Shown piece by piece: positions 10,188 to 21,917 of a DNA stretch of 64,000 nucleotides. Positions within the stretch are counted from its first letter, which is position 1, and each line of letters starts with the position of its first letter. Source of the stretch: Cinnamomum chago (taxonomy: Eukaryota; Streptophyta; Magnoliopsida; Laurales; Lauraceae); assembly GCA_038049695.1 (NCBI GenBank), contig CP142452.1, forward strand, positions 76,454,501-76,518,500, read 5' to 3'. The notes under the pieces were generated by a model. The model saw only the letters and a list, made by a program, of their open reading frames with translations, was not told the DNA's origin and did no database searches. Position numbers and translations under genes: made by a program.

Positions 10188-10724
10188 GTTAGCATCCTCA
10201 AATCTTATTCCAAACAATGTAAACACCTATTATTAGCCAAACCATCAGCTGATGGACTTCCCATTTTTGAAACAAACAAAGAATTCGCCTTCTTTAGATG
10301 AAGTAATACATCAGTAACAAGATGAATGCCTAATTTTGTATTTTTGCAGTCCTGCAATTAATGGATGAGATTATTCCACTAATTTTCTCCCTTTTTATGA
10401 TTACTGAAGTGATCAATGAACATTCATGATCTCCTTCAATGAATGGCAAGTATAATTTTTGCAGGATCAAGTAGGACATGTTAGAGAATATTACATATTA
10501 GGAAGGCCCTGGTTGTTGGCCATGTACAAGATATGTTTGGATAGACAAAGATATTAATAAGATAATAATCTCTCAAAACTGTGATTAGTGTGATCGGGTT
10601 AGACTTAGAGGAATGTTGTTAAGTATCCTCAATTCATAACACTCATGTATTCTCTGACAGACAGAAGCAATGGAGTCTGGTAATTAATGGAGAACAAAGT
10701 AGAGTTGAATTCACTAATAATGCC

Positions 10725-10955
10725 TCACACACCAGCCGATCCAAAGTACTTCCCTCTGGACTCGGGAGTATCCATTGATATGACTCCAAGATCAAGAATT
10801 CTTCCCCATTCTTCCTCTATTTTATCTAGATTAGTAAAATGACTTGAACCCATACCCTTGTAGTTACAAAGAGCACCTTCCAACAAAATGGCAGCAAAGA
10901 ATTTCAAACGCCGCCCTTTTACAGAATCCTTCAACCAAATCCATTGAGCTTTTCA
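10725..10955 (-). pseudogene. Unrecognised coding-like fragment
   Basis: A minus-strand frame of about 75 residues with good amino-acid composition (motifs WIWLKDSVKGRRLKFF, ALCNYKGMGSSHFTNLD, DLGVISMDTPESRGKYF) ending in a stop at 10725. It has no low-complexity bias, unlike most short frames here, and looks like a piece of a real protein. I do not recognise the family. It may be a transposon fragment or an orphan exon. Confidence 0.25.
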
Positions 10956-11310
10956 AAGACTCTACCAAGTGCCTTTAACATAAAGACATAGGATCACCTT
11001 GATGAAAATTCCATGACATGAAAGATGCAAGAAAAACTATCTGAATACAAACTAAAAGCACCCAAAAACAAGATGATGATGCACATTTCACCATCCTAGT
11101 CACCACCACACTCCAAGTACATTCTATGCAACAAATACATGAAGAACTCCCATTAGACATTATCATAGGCTTTTGCCAAAACATAGATTATAATGATTGT
11201 CACTTTCTTTGCTTTATTCCAAGAATGAATACATTCATCAGAGCTAAAGATAATACCAAAATTTATATCCTCAACACAAAGGAGGCATTTAGCTAGGGAA
11301 CTATTGCTAG

Positions 11311-11336
11311 AATATATATATATATATATATATATT
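11311..11336. repeat. (AT)n microsatellite
   Basis: Perfect alternating AT run of about 26 bp. Confidence 0.9.
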
Positions 11337-11348
11337 TATAACAACTAT

Positions 11349-11504
11349 TGTTGGAATATAGGCTGTAATTTAATGGTGCTTCTCATAATGTTCAATATGT
11401 TTACATTTATAAAATGTTCTTAAGGCCATTCCACAGCGTTGATGATAATCTATATACAACATTAGAAGAGGTTAATTTTGGCTGATATGGTATCAGAACA
11501 TGAG
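11349..11504 (+). mobile_element. Weak copia/TRIM-type LTR relic
   Basis: A possible LTR of about 113 bp opens TGTTGGAATATA and closes TACAACA at 11461. It is followed after a short gap by TGGTATCAGAACATGAG at 11488, which resembles a primer-binding site for initiator-Met tRNA. The gap is larger than normal and no second LTR was found, so this is at best a damaged copy. Confidence 0.3.
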
Positions 11505-11886
11505 TTGTTGAAGGTTAGGACTCCCACCATCAAATCTATATCTCCTCTCCCCTCTTATCTCTTCCCTCTTGTCATTCTATCTTCATTTTATTTTATCTTC
11601 ATTTTCTTTGTTTTCTTTTATCACCATCAAATAGAAAGACCCCTTCACTGAAGTATCAGTAAGGCTAAAATCAACAGCAATGCTGCTAAGAATGGTTGGA
11701 GACATCTCAAGATTAACATTCTAGCGCATAAAGCCTAGGCTTACAAGTTCTTTTTTATGATTTTTTCTGAGTTTTGGTTGGGTGGTGGTGGCTGGTATAT
11801 ACCCTCATTAATTAAATCCATCCATATCGCATGCCTGCGTGCACTTAATATAGCTCAAAAACTGCAACATAAGAACTTAACCATCC

Positions 11887-12113
11887 TACTTTCCTATTTA
11901 ACTTGAGATAATCAGTTCAGTTTCTTCATGTTCACTCATTGCAGGACCACCGATTTCTAACCACCCAAATCAGAGGATCTAGGTTGGAGAGTAGAACCAC
12001 TACTTTCCCATTTAACTTAAGACAATGAGTTCAGTTTCTTAATGTCCAATAATTTCCAGACCACCAATTTCTAACCACCTAAATCAGAGGATCCACTGTG
12101 GAGAGTAGAACCA
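11887..12113. repeat. 114-bp direct tandem duplication
   Basis: 11887-12000 and 12001-12113 are two adjacent copies. Both contain TTTCTAACCACC and AAATCAGAGGATC and both end GGAGAGTAGAACCA. I judge them roughly 85-90 percent identical by eye. No coding potential. Confidence 0.85.
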
Positions 12114-12553
12114 AAAAGTGCCTCTCAAGATAAGCCCTCATATCGTATCCAGCAAATTTGTACAGCTGACAACTTGATTCTTAGCCCTTTAGCTTGATAG
12201 CTAAAAATTGCATAGGTAAAATCTACTGATCATATTATTTAAACTTCCAAATGAATCTATCCCACAAGGGGAATTGCGATTCACAAGCTACCAAGTTCCA
12301 ATTTAGACAATTTTTTTCTTCAAGCCTTCTATTTCATTTAATTTCTCTTAACAAAGATCAATAAGCATATCTAACAAAATCATCCATGAAGAACAAGAAT
12401 AAAGGAATATAAATCACACAGAGATCAAAAGGAGTATATAAGAAAATACTACGTCTACAACTAAAATAATTTTGTAATACCAAAACAAATGCAAGATCAT
12501 AGAGATGATAGAAAATGAAAAAAAGAAGAAGAAGAAGAAGAAAAGAACCTTAC

Positions 12554-12773
12554 CAAACACACTGTTTATTGGGTTCATGGCGGCCTGGTTCTTTGCAGCT
12601 TCTCCAATGAGACGCTGTTTGTCTGTGAATGCTACGTATGAAGGCGTTGTGCGATTTCCTTGATCGTTTGTTATTATCTCAACTCGTTCATGCTGTGAAA
12701 GCCAAACACCAACGCATGAATATGTCGTACCGAGATCAATGCCTATTGCAATACCTTTGCCTTCACCCTCCAT
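12554..12773 (-). CDS. HSP70 (cytosolic type) exon 1, N-terminal 73 residues
   Basis: Starts at the ATG on 12773 and encodes 73 residues plus one base. The HSP70 signature [13 protein letters not shown], which binds ATP phosphates, is at residues 12-24, followed by [14 protein letters not shown] and LIGEAAKNQ. After VF the frame ends in G followed by GTAAGG (donor at 12553), a phase-1 junction. This is where plant cytosolic HSC70 genes carry their single intron, so the split codon should be completed by an exon starting AT/AC followed by ~KRLIGRR. The chaperone's ATPase domain would continue in exon 2, which should lie at lower coordinates, but none is seen between here and position 1. The only exon 2 in the window is at 62260-63902, upstream on this strand, so it cannot belong to this copy in normal order. 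It is either the first exon of a gene with an intron longer than 12.5 kb that contains the gypsy element, or an orphan exon. Confidence 0.85.
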
Positions 12774-12840
12774 CTAGTACTTGCAAATGGTAGATCTGAA
12801 ATTCCAAAGTAGATTAGAAGAATGGAATGAATGGCAATTA

Positions 12841-12878
12841 AATAATAATAATAATAATAACAACAACAACAACAACAA
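12841..12878. repeat. (AAT)n(AAC)n compound microsatellite
   Basis: About seven AAT units run directly into about six AAC units. It lies 70-100 bases upstream of the HSP70 exon 1 start codon, in its likely 5' UTR or core promoter. Confidence 0.9.
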
Positions 12879-13089
12879 AGAGAGATACCAACGTAAGCTA
12901 GAGTCTCCATTGGCATATGTTATAAAGGTTTTTCCGATATTCAAACTCACAGTTTCTTAAAATTCTCTAAGTCCAGTTGGATATCTACGTCTAGCAATTA
13001 ATTACATTAAACAAATCTACATCAACTCACTCAAGAATCTAGAAGAACTACATAATCTTTCGAAAGCAATTGTATTACTAAGAAAAGGA

Positions 13090-13114
13090 ATATATATATA
13101 TATATATATATATA
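13090..13114. repeat. (TA)n microsatellite
   Basis: Perfect TA run of about 25 bp. Confidence 0.9.
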
Positions 13115-14614
13115 GTGAGCGGACAGCAAGCCCTGTCCACTAACGCAAGAGACGAGGGCGATGTATGTATGTTTGTATGTATGTGTGTATTGCCAAATCT
13201 TCGGCCCACCTGATGATCCATTTTAATTATATGGTAAACCACCGTTTAAGTCCCCCTTGGATCATTTTAGTTATACGGTCCATCAAAATGTCAACAATTT
13301 GGGTTAAAAAAAATGTCAGCAATTTCCTTATTAACAACAAAATATACACACAATAGAGGAAAGAAAATCAATTACCAATTTTCTCAAACCAACTTATGCT
13401 TTTGTTATGTAATTTAAAATTTTGAATACTTAGATATGCTCTGAATGACCACATTTATGAAAGAATAAATACATGGCATCACTGATTCAACCATGCTCAA
13501 ACATGACTCACATGATGGAATTCGAGGTGCTGGGACTTCGGGGTGTGATAGAAACTAACCCATTTAATTCAGCTAATTTAACTAATTTAATTAATGGAAT
13601 TAAAGCAGGAAAATGAAGTACTGATGCAAGTGCAAGTAAAACTGAGGTGAATCTTAACGAAGTATTACTTGCACTCTGACAGAAAATACAGGCATTAGAA
13701 GGGATCACCCCCTCATCATTGACTAACACGGTTGCAATACAGGATCATCGATTCATATGGTGTCTACATCCTTGACTAGCTTTTCATGGCTTATTAATTC
13801 AAATGCTCTGGGAATTAGTGGAGTGGCATAAGGCATGGGTTTGCTTTCCACATCTTGTGTTTGAAACCATCCCATATTTCCCCAATGTACTGTTGGGTCA
13901 AAGACCTCAAGGATGACCACATCATGAAAAAAGAAAAGTGTAACGGACCATATGACATGTATGCATGCGGTATTTAAGACATGGCTCTTCCCCTGGGAGC
14001 ATCTGCGTTGGAGATGGGAATTATACACTAGTTGTAGGTAAAGGAACAAAAAATCTTTTCCCCAAAGTTGTCTGTCTTCTTTATTACATGTGCCTAAATC
14101 AACTCATAATTTGGCCTCTTTTAATACCATAACCAAATTGAAATGTCACGCCTTCCCCTTTTTTATGTGTTTTTTGGATCTGGAGATAGGACGGACCATT
14201 GGTGGTGGCCTGAGCACGACAGTCTATATCACGTTGATCCAGTTTTGAAGTCTCTGTCAGACTTCCAGTCACTACCAAGTACAGAAGATGTTATAAAGAA
14301 GGATATTAGAAGTCATATTAAAAATTCTAAATATGAGATTTGTAAGCTTTCAAAAGTGTAGGGATTCATACCGAACTAGCAACAACGAAAAGAATCAAGT
14401 TCTTCTTTCTTTAATACGGAGTAATGTTTGGTATACTCCATCTGCTACAGTTTTTGGCCATAGGTTTTGTGTCTTTTACAGATGATGCATCTAAGTTGCT
14501 GGTTAGTTCAATAGTATTGCTGATAATAATGCTGTGAAGCATAAAAGTGAAGTTGCTGGTTGTTGAATGAAATGGTAAAGGTTGCTGGTAATGTTATAAA
14601 ATCGAATGAAGATC

Positions 14615-14745
14615 CATTATAGGTTACTTGTATTAAAGATCAAGCTGACAATTTCGTCACAAAAGTAGGTATACTTACATGTTGTTTATTTCAAACTGGG
14701 CATGATAAATATCCATGAACCAGCTTGAGGGGGAGTCTTGAGAAA
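14615..14745 (+). pseudogene. Copia retrotransposon relic, C-terminal end of pol
   Basis: Broken frames read CIKDQADNFVTK and then, after a frameshift, KLGMINIHEPA followed by a stop and GGGGGAGTCTTGA. This matches the usual end of plant Ty1/copia pol (the DQLADIFTK and KLGM-I-HAPA region) and the purine tract that precedes a 3' LTR. It is heavily decayed and no clear LTR follows. Confidence 0.6.
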
Positions 14746-14780
14746 CAGCTAGGGACTTGTTTGTAAATTTCCAAGTATGC

Positions 14781-15417
14781 TACTCTATGGAAGCCCTGGT
14801 TGGAAAGAAATAATAGAATCTATCGAAATAAAGTAAGTCAGTGGAGGAAGTTGTTGATTCAATTATTTGGTATGTTTCAAAATGGGCGAGTAGAAGAAAG
14901 GACTGTGCTGGGGTCCCTTTCGAAGATCTTAATAGATCTTGGTTAGCAGTTGTTTAGGGGGGTTGGTGTGCTAAACCCGTGTTTCAAGTTTTTTGGGAGT
15001 CCCCTCCAGTGGGAGTTCTTAAACTAAATTTTGATGGAAGTTTTGTTAAGCCTAATCAAGGAGGTATTGGAAGCATTATTAGGGATTGTAATAATATTGT
15101 TTTGAGGAGTTATTCAGGACCTGCCGATTCTTCAAATGCTAACGAGTCTGAAGTTTTTGCTCCTCATTGGATGTCGTGAGTTACGAAGATTGGGTGGTTC
15201 CAAAGCTATTATAGAAGGTGATTCTTTTTCTGCAATTCAGTGGGGTTCTAGGAAGTCTTCTTTTCCTTAGAGTTTGGCGGATTAGGTAAAGAAAATTCAA
15301 AATATTTCGAGACAGTTGGGTGCTTCTTTTAGTCATGTTTTAAGATAGGCAAATGCTATGGCGGATGCTCTAGCTAAGGAAGGAGTTCTTTGCTCTTCAA
15401 TTTCTTTTGATGTATAA
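14781..15417 (+). pseudogene. L1-type LINE relic, RNase H domain
   Basis: Plus-strand remains of the C-terminal part of a plant L1 ORF2. The text ERNNRIYRNK near 14800 is typical of the segment before RNase H. The RNase H domain begins PPVGVLKLNFDGSFVKP near 15005, continues GGIGSIIRD, then shifts frame at about 15170 and continues SKAIIEGDSFSAIQWG and ANAMADALAKEGV with stop codons inside. The 3' tail appears to continue to about 15525 and to resume after 22380, because an RTE element sits inside it. Non-functional. Confidence 0.75.
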
Positions 15418-15525
15418 TTGCTTTCTATTTTAGTAGCTATTTTGTTGTTTGTTGTTTGTTCATTTATTTTTCTCTTGGTTGTTCTTGGTTTTGACTTGTT
15501 TTTTCTAGAGCAGTAAATCTTACCA

Positions 15526-18500
15526 CTCATCATCATCATCAAAGCCTTGTCCCAACTAACTATGTTGGGGTCAGTTATACGAATTCTATTTCTCCATTAT
15601 GATCTATCTTGAACCAAATCCTCAGATAAGTTAAACTTCTTATATATATTTTTACTACCTCCATTCACATCCTCTTTGGCGTACCCATTCCCCTTGGTGG
15701 ACAATCAACCTTCATAGTCAAACTTTTCATTATCGGTGCCGTTGCTGGCCTACGTTGGACATGTCCAAACCATCTCAAATGGGTTTCTCTAATTTTATCC
15801 CCTATTGTTGCTACCCCTAAATGCTCTCGAAAACGCTCATTTCTAATTTTTTGTTCATAGTTTTACCACATATTTTCATCTATGTTACATCCATTTTGTG
15901 CATATGTCGCTTCTTCATTGGCCAACATTCTACTCCATAGGTCATAGGTGGTCTAATCATTGTCCTTTAGAATTTTTCCTTCAATCTTGTTGGCATTCGT
16001 CGGTCACAAAGCACTCCAGAAACAAGTCTCCACTTCAACCATCCCACTTTTATCCTATGTTCGACATCTTCATCAATCTCTCCATCTTTACTAATTATAG
16101 AGTCAAGGTAACAGAAAGAATCACTTTGTAGTATCTAATGGTCTTTAATTCTTACGGTAGGTTCAGCTCTTCTATATGCCCACTAAAGTTGCAATCCATA
16201 TATTCCGTCTTTTTACGGCTTATTTTAAAGCCTTTGGATTCTAAAGCCTCCCACCATATCTTAAGTTTTGCAATAACACCATCTCTTGACTCATTTACCA
16301 ACACAATATCATCTATAAATAACATACACGAAGGTACCTCTTCTTGAATATGAGCAGTTAACTCATCCATATTCAGTGCAAAGAGATAAAGGCTTAGGGC
16401 TGACCCCTGATGCAAACCTATGTTCACTGAGAACTCCCATCTCTCCTCAAGTAGTTCTTACACTTGTTATTGCTCCTTCATACATGTCTTGAATAATTTC
16501 AATATAACCTCTTGAAACATTCCTTTTATTTAAAACCAACTGAATCAAATCTCTAGGTATCCTATCTTAAGCCTTTTCTAGATCGATGAAGACCATATAC
16601 AAATTTTTCCTCTTCGCTAGATATTTTTCCATTAATTGCCCAAGTAAGAAGATAACTTCCATCGCTGACCCCCCGGTATAAAACCAAATTGATTTTCAAA
16701 TATCTTGGTCCTCTGTCTAAGTCTTTGCTCTATTACTCTCTCCCGTAGCTTCATAGTATGACTTATAAGTTTAATTCCATGATAGTTGGTACAATTTTAT
16801 ATATATATATAGGTACTACAACACTTCTCTTTTCACTCAGCATTTTCTTTGTTATTAATATCTTATTGAAGAGTCTAGTTAACCAAATCTCCCTAACTTC
16901 TCCTAAGCATTTCCAAGCCTCAATTGGAATGTCATTTGGACCCGTAGCCTTTCATGTCTTCTTTTGTATTAATGCTTTCCTTACTTCCACCACCCTAATT
17001 CTACTAAAAAAAGTATGCTTTGCTAATGAAGTAGTCATTGCTCTTAATACATTTGACATGATCTAAGTCCTTTCTTTTCCTTTCTCTTATTTTTACAAGC
17101 TGAAAAATATTATTCTCTCCTTCTCTTGTTCCCAACCTATTATATAGGTCATCATATGCTTTGTTCTTTGCATAACGTTTTCTCTTATTTTTACAAGCTG
17201 AAAAATATTATTCTCTCCTTCTCTTGTTCCCAACCTATTATATAGGTCATCATATGCTTTGTTCTTTGCATAACGTACTACTTTCTTAGCTTCTTTCTTT
17301 ACCTTGTACATCTCATAGTTTTCCATATTTATAGTACCCCGTCAAACTTTGTAACGTTTCTTCTCCTGAATAGCTTCCTGAACTTCTACACTCTACCACT
17401 AGCTTTCTTTATTATCGTGCCTCTTCCCTTTCGACTCTCCAAGCACCTCTTTAGCAACCTTCCTAATATAGTTAGTCATTTGATTCCAAGTCGCTGTAGT
17501 TTCTCCTTCAAAACTCCATTCTCCCTCATTAATCACTTTATCCTTAACGATTGTCGTTCATTCTCCTTTCAAATCCCTCCACCTTGTTTTAGGGCACATT
17601 TTATTTACTACCCTTCTCTTTCTACTTCTAATGCAAATATATAAAACTACTAGCCTATGTTGCGTGGTCAAACCCTCTCTTGGAATAACCTTATAATCTT
17701 TACAATCGAATCGGTCGTGTTTTCTAACTAGAAAAAAATCTATCTGGCACTTGCCAATTCCACTTTTATAATTAATTAAATGCTCCTCTTTTTAAAGCAA
17801 GTGTTTCTATTACAAGGTTAAATGTTAATGTAAAGTCCAAGATAGTGTCTCCTAACTCATTATTTTCTCCAAACCCTTGTCCTCCATGCACTCTCTCATC
17901 TCCTCTATTATCCTTTCCTACATGCCCATTTAAGTACCCTCTTAGTTTGGCACTTTACTAACATAGTAAAAGTCAAGTAAATCCCTTATTTTTCAGACAA
18001 GATGTCACATCAAAAGCACTTTAATTCAAAACTCCCTCCATCTTTTTCAAAAAAAGTAAAAAAACAACCACCTTTATCCACTAAAATACAAAAAAAAAAA
18101 TCCACTTTCCCATACAAAAAGACAAAGATTCCATAACAAACAACTAAAAACAAAATACTATCATAACCCACTTATATTTTATTCTTTCTTCAAAATCAAC
18201 TTTACTTCACTTGACTCTATTAGTAGAGTTGCCAAATTGGCCCTTAGGAAAGTCTTTTCACTAGTTGGAACTTCTCGTAGTAAATCATCCGTCTCCTCCC
18301 AAAATTGGCTCTTGACACTTTCATCTAATCCTACTTGGAGAGCATTTGCACTAATGATATGAATTATGTCTTCCTTTAATACTAGTTTAATTGTTAGAAT
18401 TCTATCACCTAATCCCGTTACCCCTACAATTTTCTCTTTCAAATCCTTATCTACAGGCTATACTCACTCCATTTCTTGTGTTGTTCTTTCCTGCATAAAA

Positions 18501-18530
18501 AATTTTATAACCATCATCAAGCTCCTTAGA
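15526..18530 (-). pseudogene. Decayed RTE endonuclease/reverse transcriptase ORF, main part
   Basis: Minus-strand coding remains read from high to low coordinates. The apurinic-type endonuclease lies at about 18530-18180 (YKIFYAGKNN, GLGDRILTIKLV), followed by the spacer region near 17330-17090 (KVKKEAKKVVRYAKNKAYDDLYNRLGT). The reverse transcriptase includes GLHQGSALS and LFIDDIVLV (catalytic box, normally FADD) near 16430-16150, then KTEYMDCNFS. The endonuclease N-terminus is displaced to 22368-22253 by the LTR insertion. Several frames and stops show that it is dead. The endonuclease part of such elements is often misnamed 'craniofacial development protein 2' in plant annotation. Confidence 0.8.
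17083..17278. repeat. 98-bp tandem duplication inside the RTE relic
   Basis: 17083-17180 and 17181-17278 are almost identical (both contain TTACAAGCTGAAAAATATTA and both end CATAACG). The duplicated segment encodes part of the spacer between endonuclease and RT, so it arose after insertion or in the source copy. Confidence 0.9.
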
Positions 18531-20529
18531 CTTATTGTAACGCCCCAATTCCGGATACCGATATACTCGTTCGAATACCCGAAATTGGCGCGCTACTTCC
18601 CGGAAAATCCGAGAACTTCCAAGATCGTAGGCCGCAGTGAGGTCCAATTTAAAACTTTTTGACCAACATAGTTATAACATTTAAATTGCGGAAGCATAAC
18701 GATTTAAACAAAGCGGAAGCAATAGGTATCGATGTATATATATATTAAGTATGAGCGGAACATCAGTCTAATTTAAAATGATTCAATGTTAATCAAAGTT
18801 ACACATTCGAATTCTACCAATCTCACTACAAAATTTCACTCCGAAACCCAAACAAAAGAGTCCCTCAAAACCCGTGTAGATACTCCTCGCCCTCCGGCTC
18901 GACATCCGTGTCGGCCGGGCCCCATGCGTACTCTCCTGCAACCGGTGCCTCCACTAGGGCTAATGCATCGTCTGGGATCTCGGGATCAAGGCCTAAGCAC
19001 CAATGAATGGGTCAGATCTAAACGATCTGGCAAGTTACAGCATACTACTAACATAGAACATATATATCAAAGGGAGTAAAGACAGGTATAAAATTTAAAT
19101 GAATAGCAAGGGAAATGAACTAAGCAGGTATGCATTTAAATCATAAGGAATCGAGATAAATAGAAACATCTACACTACTGTAAACAAAGTGGCACATTCA
19201 CACGAGCTGGAATACCGCGGGATATTATGCCGCGGCCCTCCCATACTGAACACAGTTGCGGCGGGGAAATCTCACCAGGGAATAACTAATCCCGAATATC
19301 ACTCATCAACTCATCATCTCATCACTCCAGATCGGCACGGTATGACACCTTGCCGTCTTAACCACACAGCTCATCATGATAGCTTCACCATACTCAACTA
19401 GCTCCTACCAGGGATGATCAGTCCACAGGCTGAGCTTAAATCAACCGAGTGAATGTTCATGCCGACTCGAGAATAACTCTAAGGTCTGTGTCTGTCTAGG
19501 CTTTGCCTTGCGTGAACAAGGTCCTAACAATACCTCTATAAGGTCCACACATCTCAATTCAGTCTCTGGATCTCATTCAAGATCCAGGCCCACTCGTTGG
19601 ATCCATACCAAGGCCCATCAGTACATGGCCTGGTCTAAAACCGTCCAAACGAGGCAACCAATCCATCTACTACTGACAAACAGTTCCATTATAATCCATA
19701 TAACTTAACAGTCCAATAGAAACTATCTCTTCAAGCTAAAGGGTTCACATCACCACACTTAGGCCCAATAAGGGCCCGCCTAGACACAGACACGGGTCAA
19801 TGATCTCCGAAATCACATCATCGGGTCACCTCTAGATACCCTAGGTTCAGGTCTTCCAATTATGATTAATTAACGGTAAACAGCTAAACTAAAGATCTAA
19901 GAATGACAGAGTAATAATAATGAAGTATAAACTTCAATCAGAGAATCAACGGGAAAAGCAACGGTCCAATCCTAGGTAAATGGGCCACTTTAGGTTCGGG
20001 TCTATCTCCGGTAATTCGATCTCTAAACGATGTCATTAATGCCGTAAAATATTGTATTTGGTGCTTAGTTAGTTAATGGCATCTATGACAACTCTTGGAG
20101 GTCGAATCATCTTAGATTATCAACCAAAACTCTAAACAGTGGTCCCCGCGAGTCAAGGTTGAGCCACACCGTTGACTCGGGCTTAGGACACTGACAAATA
20201 CTCATTTGGATGGTCAATGGGCCCCACAACTGATCATATCTCCTAAGTGTTGAAAACTGGAACAATCAGGGTTTTCCAGGTGAACCTGATGTGTTGTGAG
20301 CTCGGTTGATTTCCTGGCCGGGAAGATCAACCGAGTGCACCGACAAACCTGAGTCAGGCTTCCTGGATAACTTAGATCGTTTCTAAAGGTTTCCAGCGTG
20401 TCCGGTCAAACACCTGGCCTGGGTGATTGACCGCATACACCAAAAACCCTAGAAAGATGGATGTCCCAGCTTTAAACATTTTCTACTGTAAATCCTAAGT
20501 ATCAGGTCATCTTTTCCATGAAATTTCAG

Positions 20530-21107
20530 TCACTGAGCTCGGTCCTGTACTGAGCTCGGCCATGCACTGGTCTCGGCCATGCACTGCACTGCACTGGTCT
20601 CGGCCATGCACTGCACTGCACTGGTTTTCGGCCATGCACTGCACTGCACTGGTTTCGGCCATGCACTGCACTGGTCTAGGCCATGCACAGCACTGCACTG
20701 GTCTCGGCCATGCACTGCACTGCACTGGTCTCGGCCATGCACTGCACTGCACTGGTTTCGGCCATGCACTGCACTGCACTGGTTTCGGCCATGCACTGCA
20801 CTGGTCTCGGCCATGCACTGCACTGCACTGGTCTCGGCCATGCACTGCACTGGTCTAGGCCATGCACTGCACTGCACTGGTCTCGGCCATGCACTGCACT
20901 GCACTGGTTTTCGGCCATGCACTGCACTGCACTGGTTTCGGCCATGCACTGCACTGGTCTAGGCCATGCACTGCACTGCACTGGTCTCGGCCATGTACTG
21001 CACTGGTCTAGGCCATGCACTGAGCTCGGTCCTGCACTGGTCTCGGCATGCACTGATCTCGGCCATACACTGGTCTCGGCCATACACTGGTCTCGGCCAT
21101 GCACTGA
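20530..21107. repeat. 27-bp minisatellite (CTGCA-stuttered) inside the solo LTR
   Basis: Roughly 20 units built from TCTCGGCCATGCACTG followed by one to three CTGCA/CACTG stutters. Full units are 27 bp; shorter units of about 22 bp have lost one or more stutters, and variants have TTTTCGG or TCTAGG. Because 27 is a multiple of three, several frames on both strands stay open and read as MHCTALVSA-type or QCSAVHGRD-type repeats. These are not genes. Confidence 0.92.
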
Positions 21108-21834
21108 GACCAGTTTTCAGGTTTTCTCCATTTCAACCCGTTTTTCCACCAAATCACTTCCAATCAGTCCCAAACTTCACCAAATCATCTCCAAACATCA
21201 AATAACTCTAATGCCCATTAATTGACAACCTTGTGGCCCATTGATCTTCCAAATGGGGGGTGAAACCCCCATCCATCAATGCCAATCCATCCCATAAACA
21301 AACGACTAAGCTCAGGTAGAGTTTCTATGACTAATTAGTGACAATCATGAAATCAAACTACAGAAATCAAAGGAAAGACAACATATATTCTAAGTTAACA
21401 GTAAGATGCACTTGCCTTTTAGCTTGAGAGAGAGATTTGTAGAGAGAAAGAGCAATAGAAGAGAACCCAGCTGAACCAGAGGAAGTGAAGAAGAAGATAA
21501 CCCAGCTGCTGTAGCAGTGGCCCCAGCACACAGTAATCTCAGAAATGAGGGAAATGAGGGAGAGGAAGTGAAGAGAAGGTGTAGTGGCTGTAGCAGCTCT
21601 AAGGAGAACTCAGCACAGCAGAGGAGGAGGACACTTGCAGTAGCTTCAAGACTCCTCCCGGCACAAGGTCAGTAGCTTAGGTGAGGAAGGAGAATGAAAG
21701 AGGAAGAAGGAAGATGTAGCAGTGGTTGCCTCAGCCCAAACGTAGGAGAGGAAATGGGAAGGGAAGTAGTTGGGGGCTGGTAGTTTTCTTGGGAAGGGGG
21801 CTGAGCTTAGGTTTAGGGTTTTGGGGACAAGAGA

Positions 21835-21844
21835 GGTTTTATAG
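21835..21844 (-). promoter_or_regulatory. Candidate TATA box of the solo LTR
   Basis: CTATAAAACC on the minus strand, about 410 bp into the LTR when read in its inferred orientation. It is followed by a pyrimidine-rich leader, as expected for a U3 promoter. Confidence 0.4.
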
Positions 21845-21869
21845 TTTTAAGGGGGTTGACTAATGACTA

Positions 21870-21917
21870 GTTTAGCCTTAGGGTTTAGTGGGATTAGGGT
21901 TAGGGTTTGAGGGTAGG
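21870..21917. repeat. Degenerate telomere-like (TTTAGGG) stretch
   Basis: Several imperfect TTAGGG/TTTAGGG units (CTTAGGG, GATTAGGG, GTTAGGG, GTTTGAGGG) inside the solo LTR. It is too short and irregular to be an interstitial telomere; more likely a telo-box-like promoter feature or chance. Confidence 0.4.

Larger units (their letters stand above)
10188..12553. other. Non-coding DNA downstream of HSP70 exon 1 (putative intron)
   Basis: AT-rich DNA between the gypsy LTR and HSP70 exon 1. If exon 1 belongs to an intact gene, this and the whole gypsy element lie in its first intron. It holds an unrecognised minus-strand frame (10725-10955), an (AT)n run at 11311-11336, a weak retroelement relic near 11349 and a 114-bp direct duplication at 11887. 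No HSP70 exon 2 was found here. Confidence 0.5.
12774..14600. other. Region upstream of HSP70 exon 1
   Basis: AT-rich DNA. The first few hundred bases should hold the 5' UTR and promoter of the minus-strand HSP70 copy. TTCTAGATTC on the minus strand near 13035-13047 is a partial heat-shock-element-like pattern, not a convincing one. It also holds (AAT)n(AAC)n at 12841-12878, (TA)n at 13090-13114 and a TGTA-rich run near 13160-13190. Short frames at 13508-14361 show no recognisable family. Confidence 0.4.

Noticed and set aside
13035-13047. Heat-shock element upstream of HSP70 exon 1
   Set aside because: Only a partial TTC-GA-TTC pattern, and no second unit close by; left as a remark.
20507-21225. 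Overlapping long frames of 100-180 residues on both strands
   Set aside because: They are products of a 27-bp minisatellite whose length is a multiple of three; the translations are pure repeats in several frames.
21870-21917. Interstitial telomere
   Set aside because: Only a few irregular units; too short and inside an LTR.
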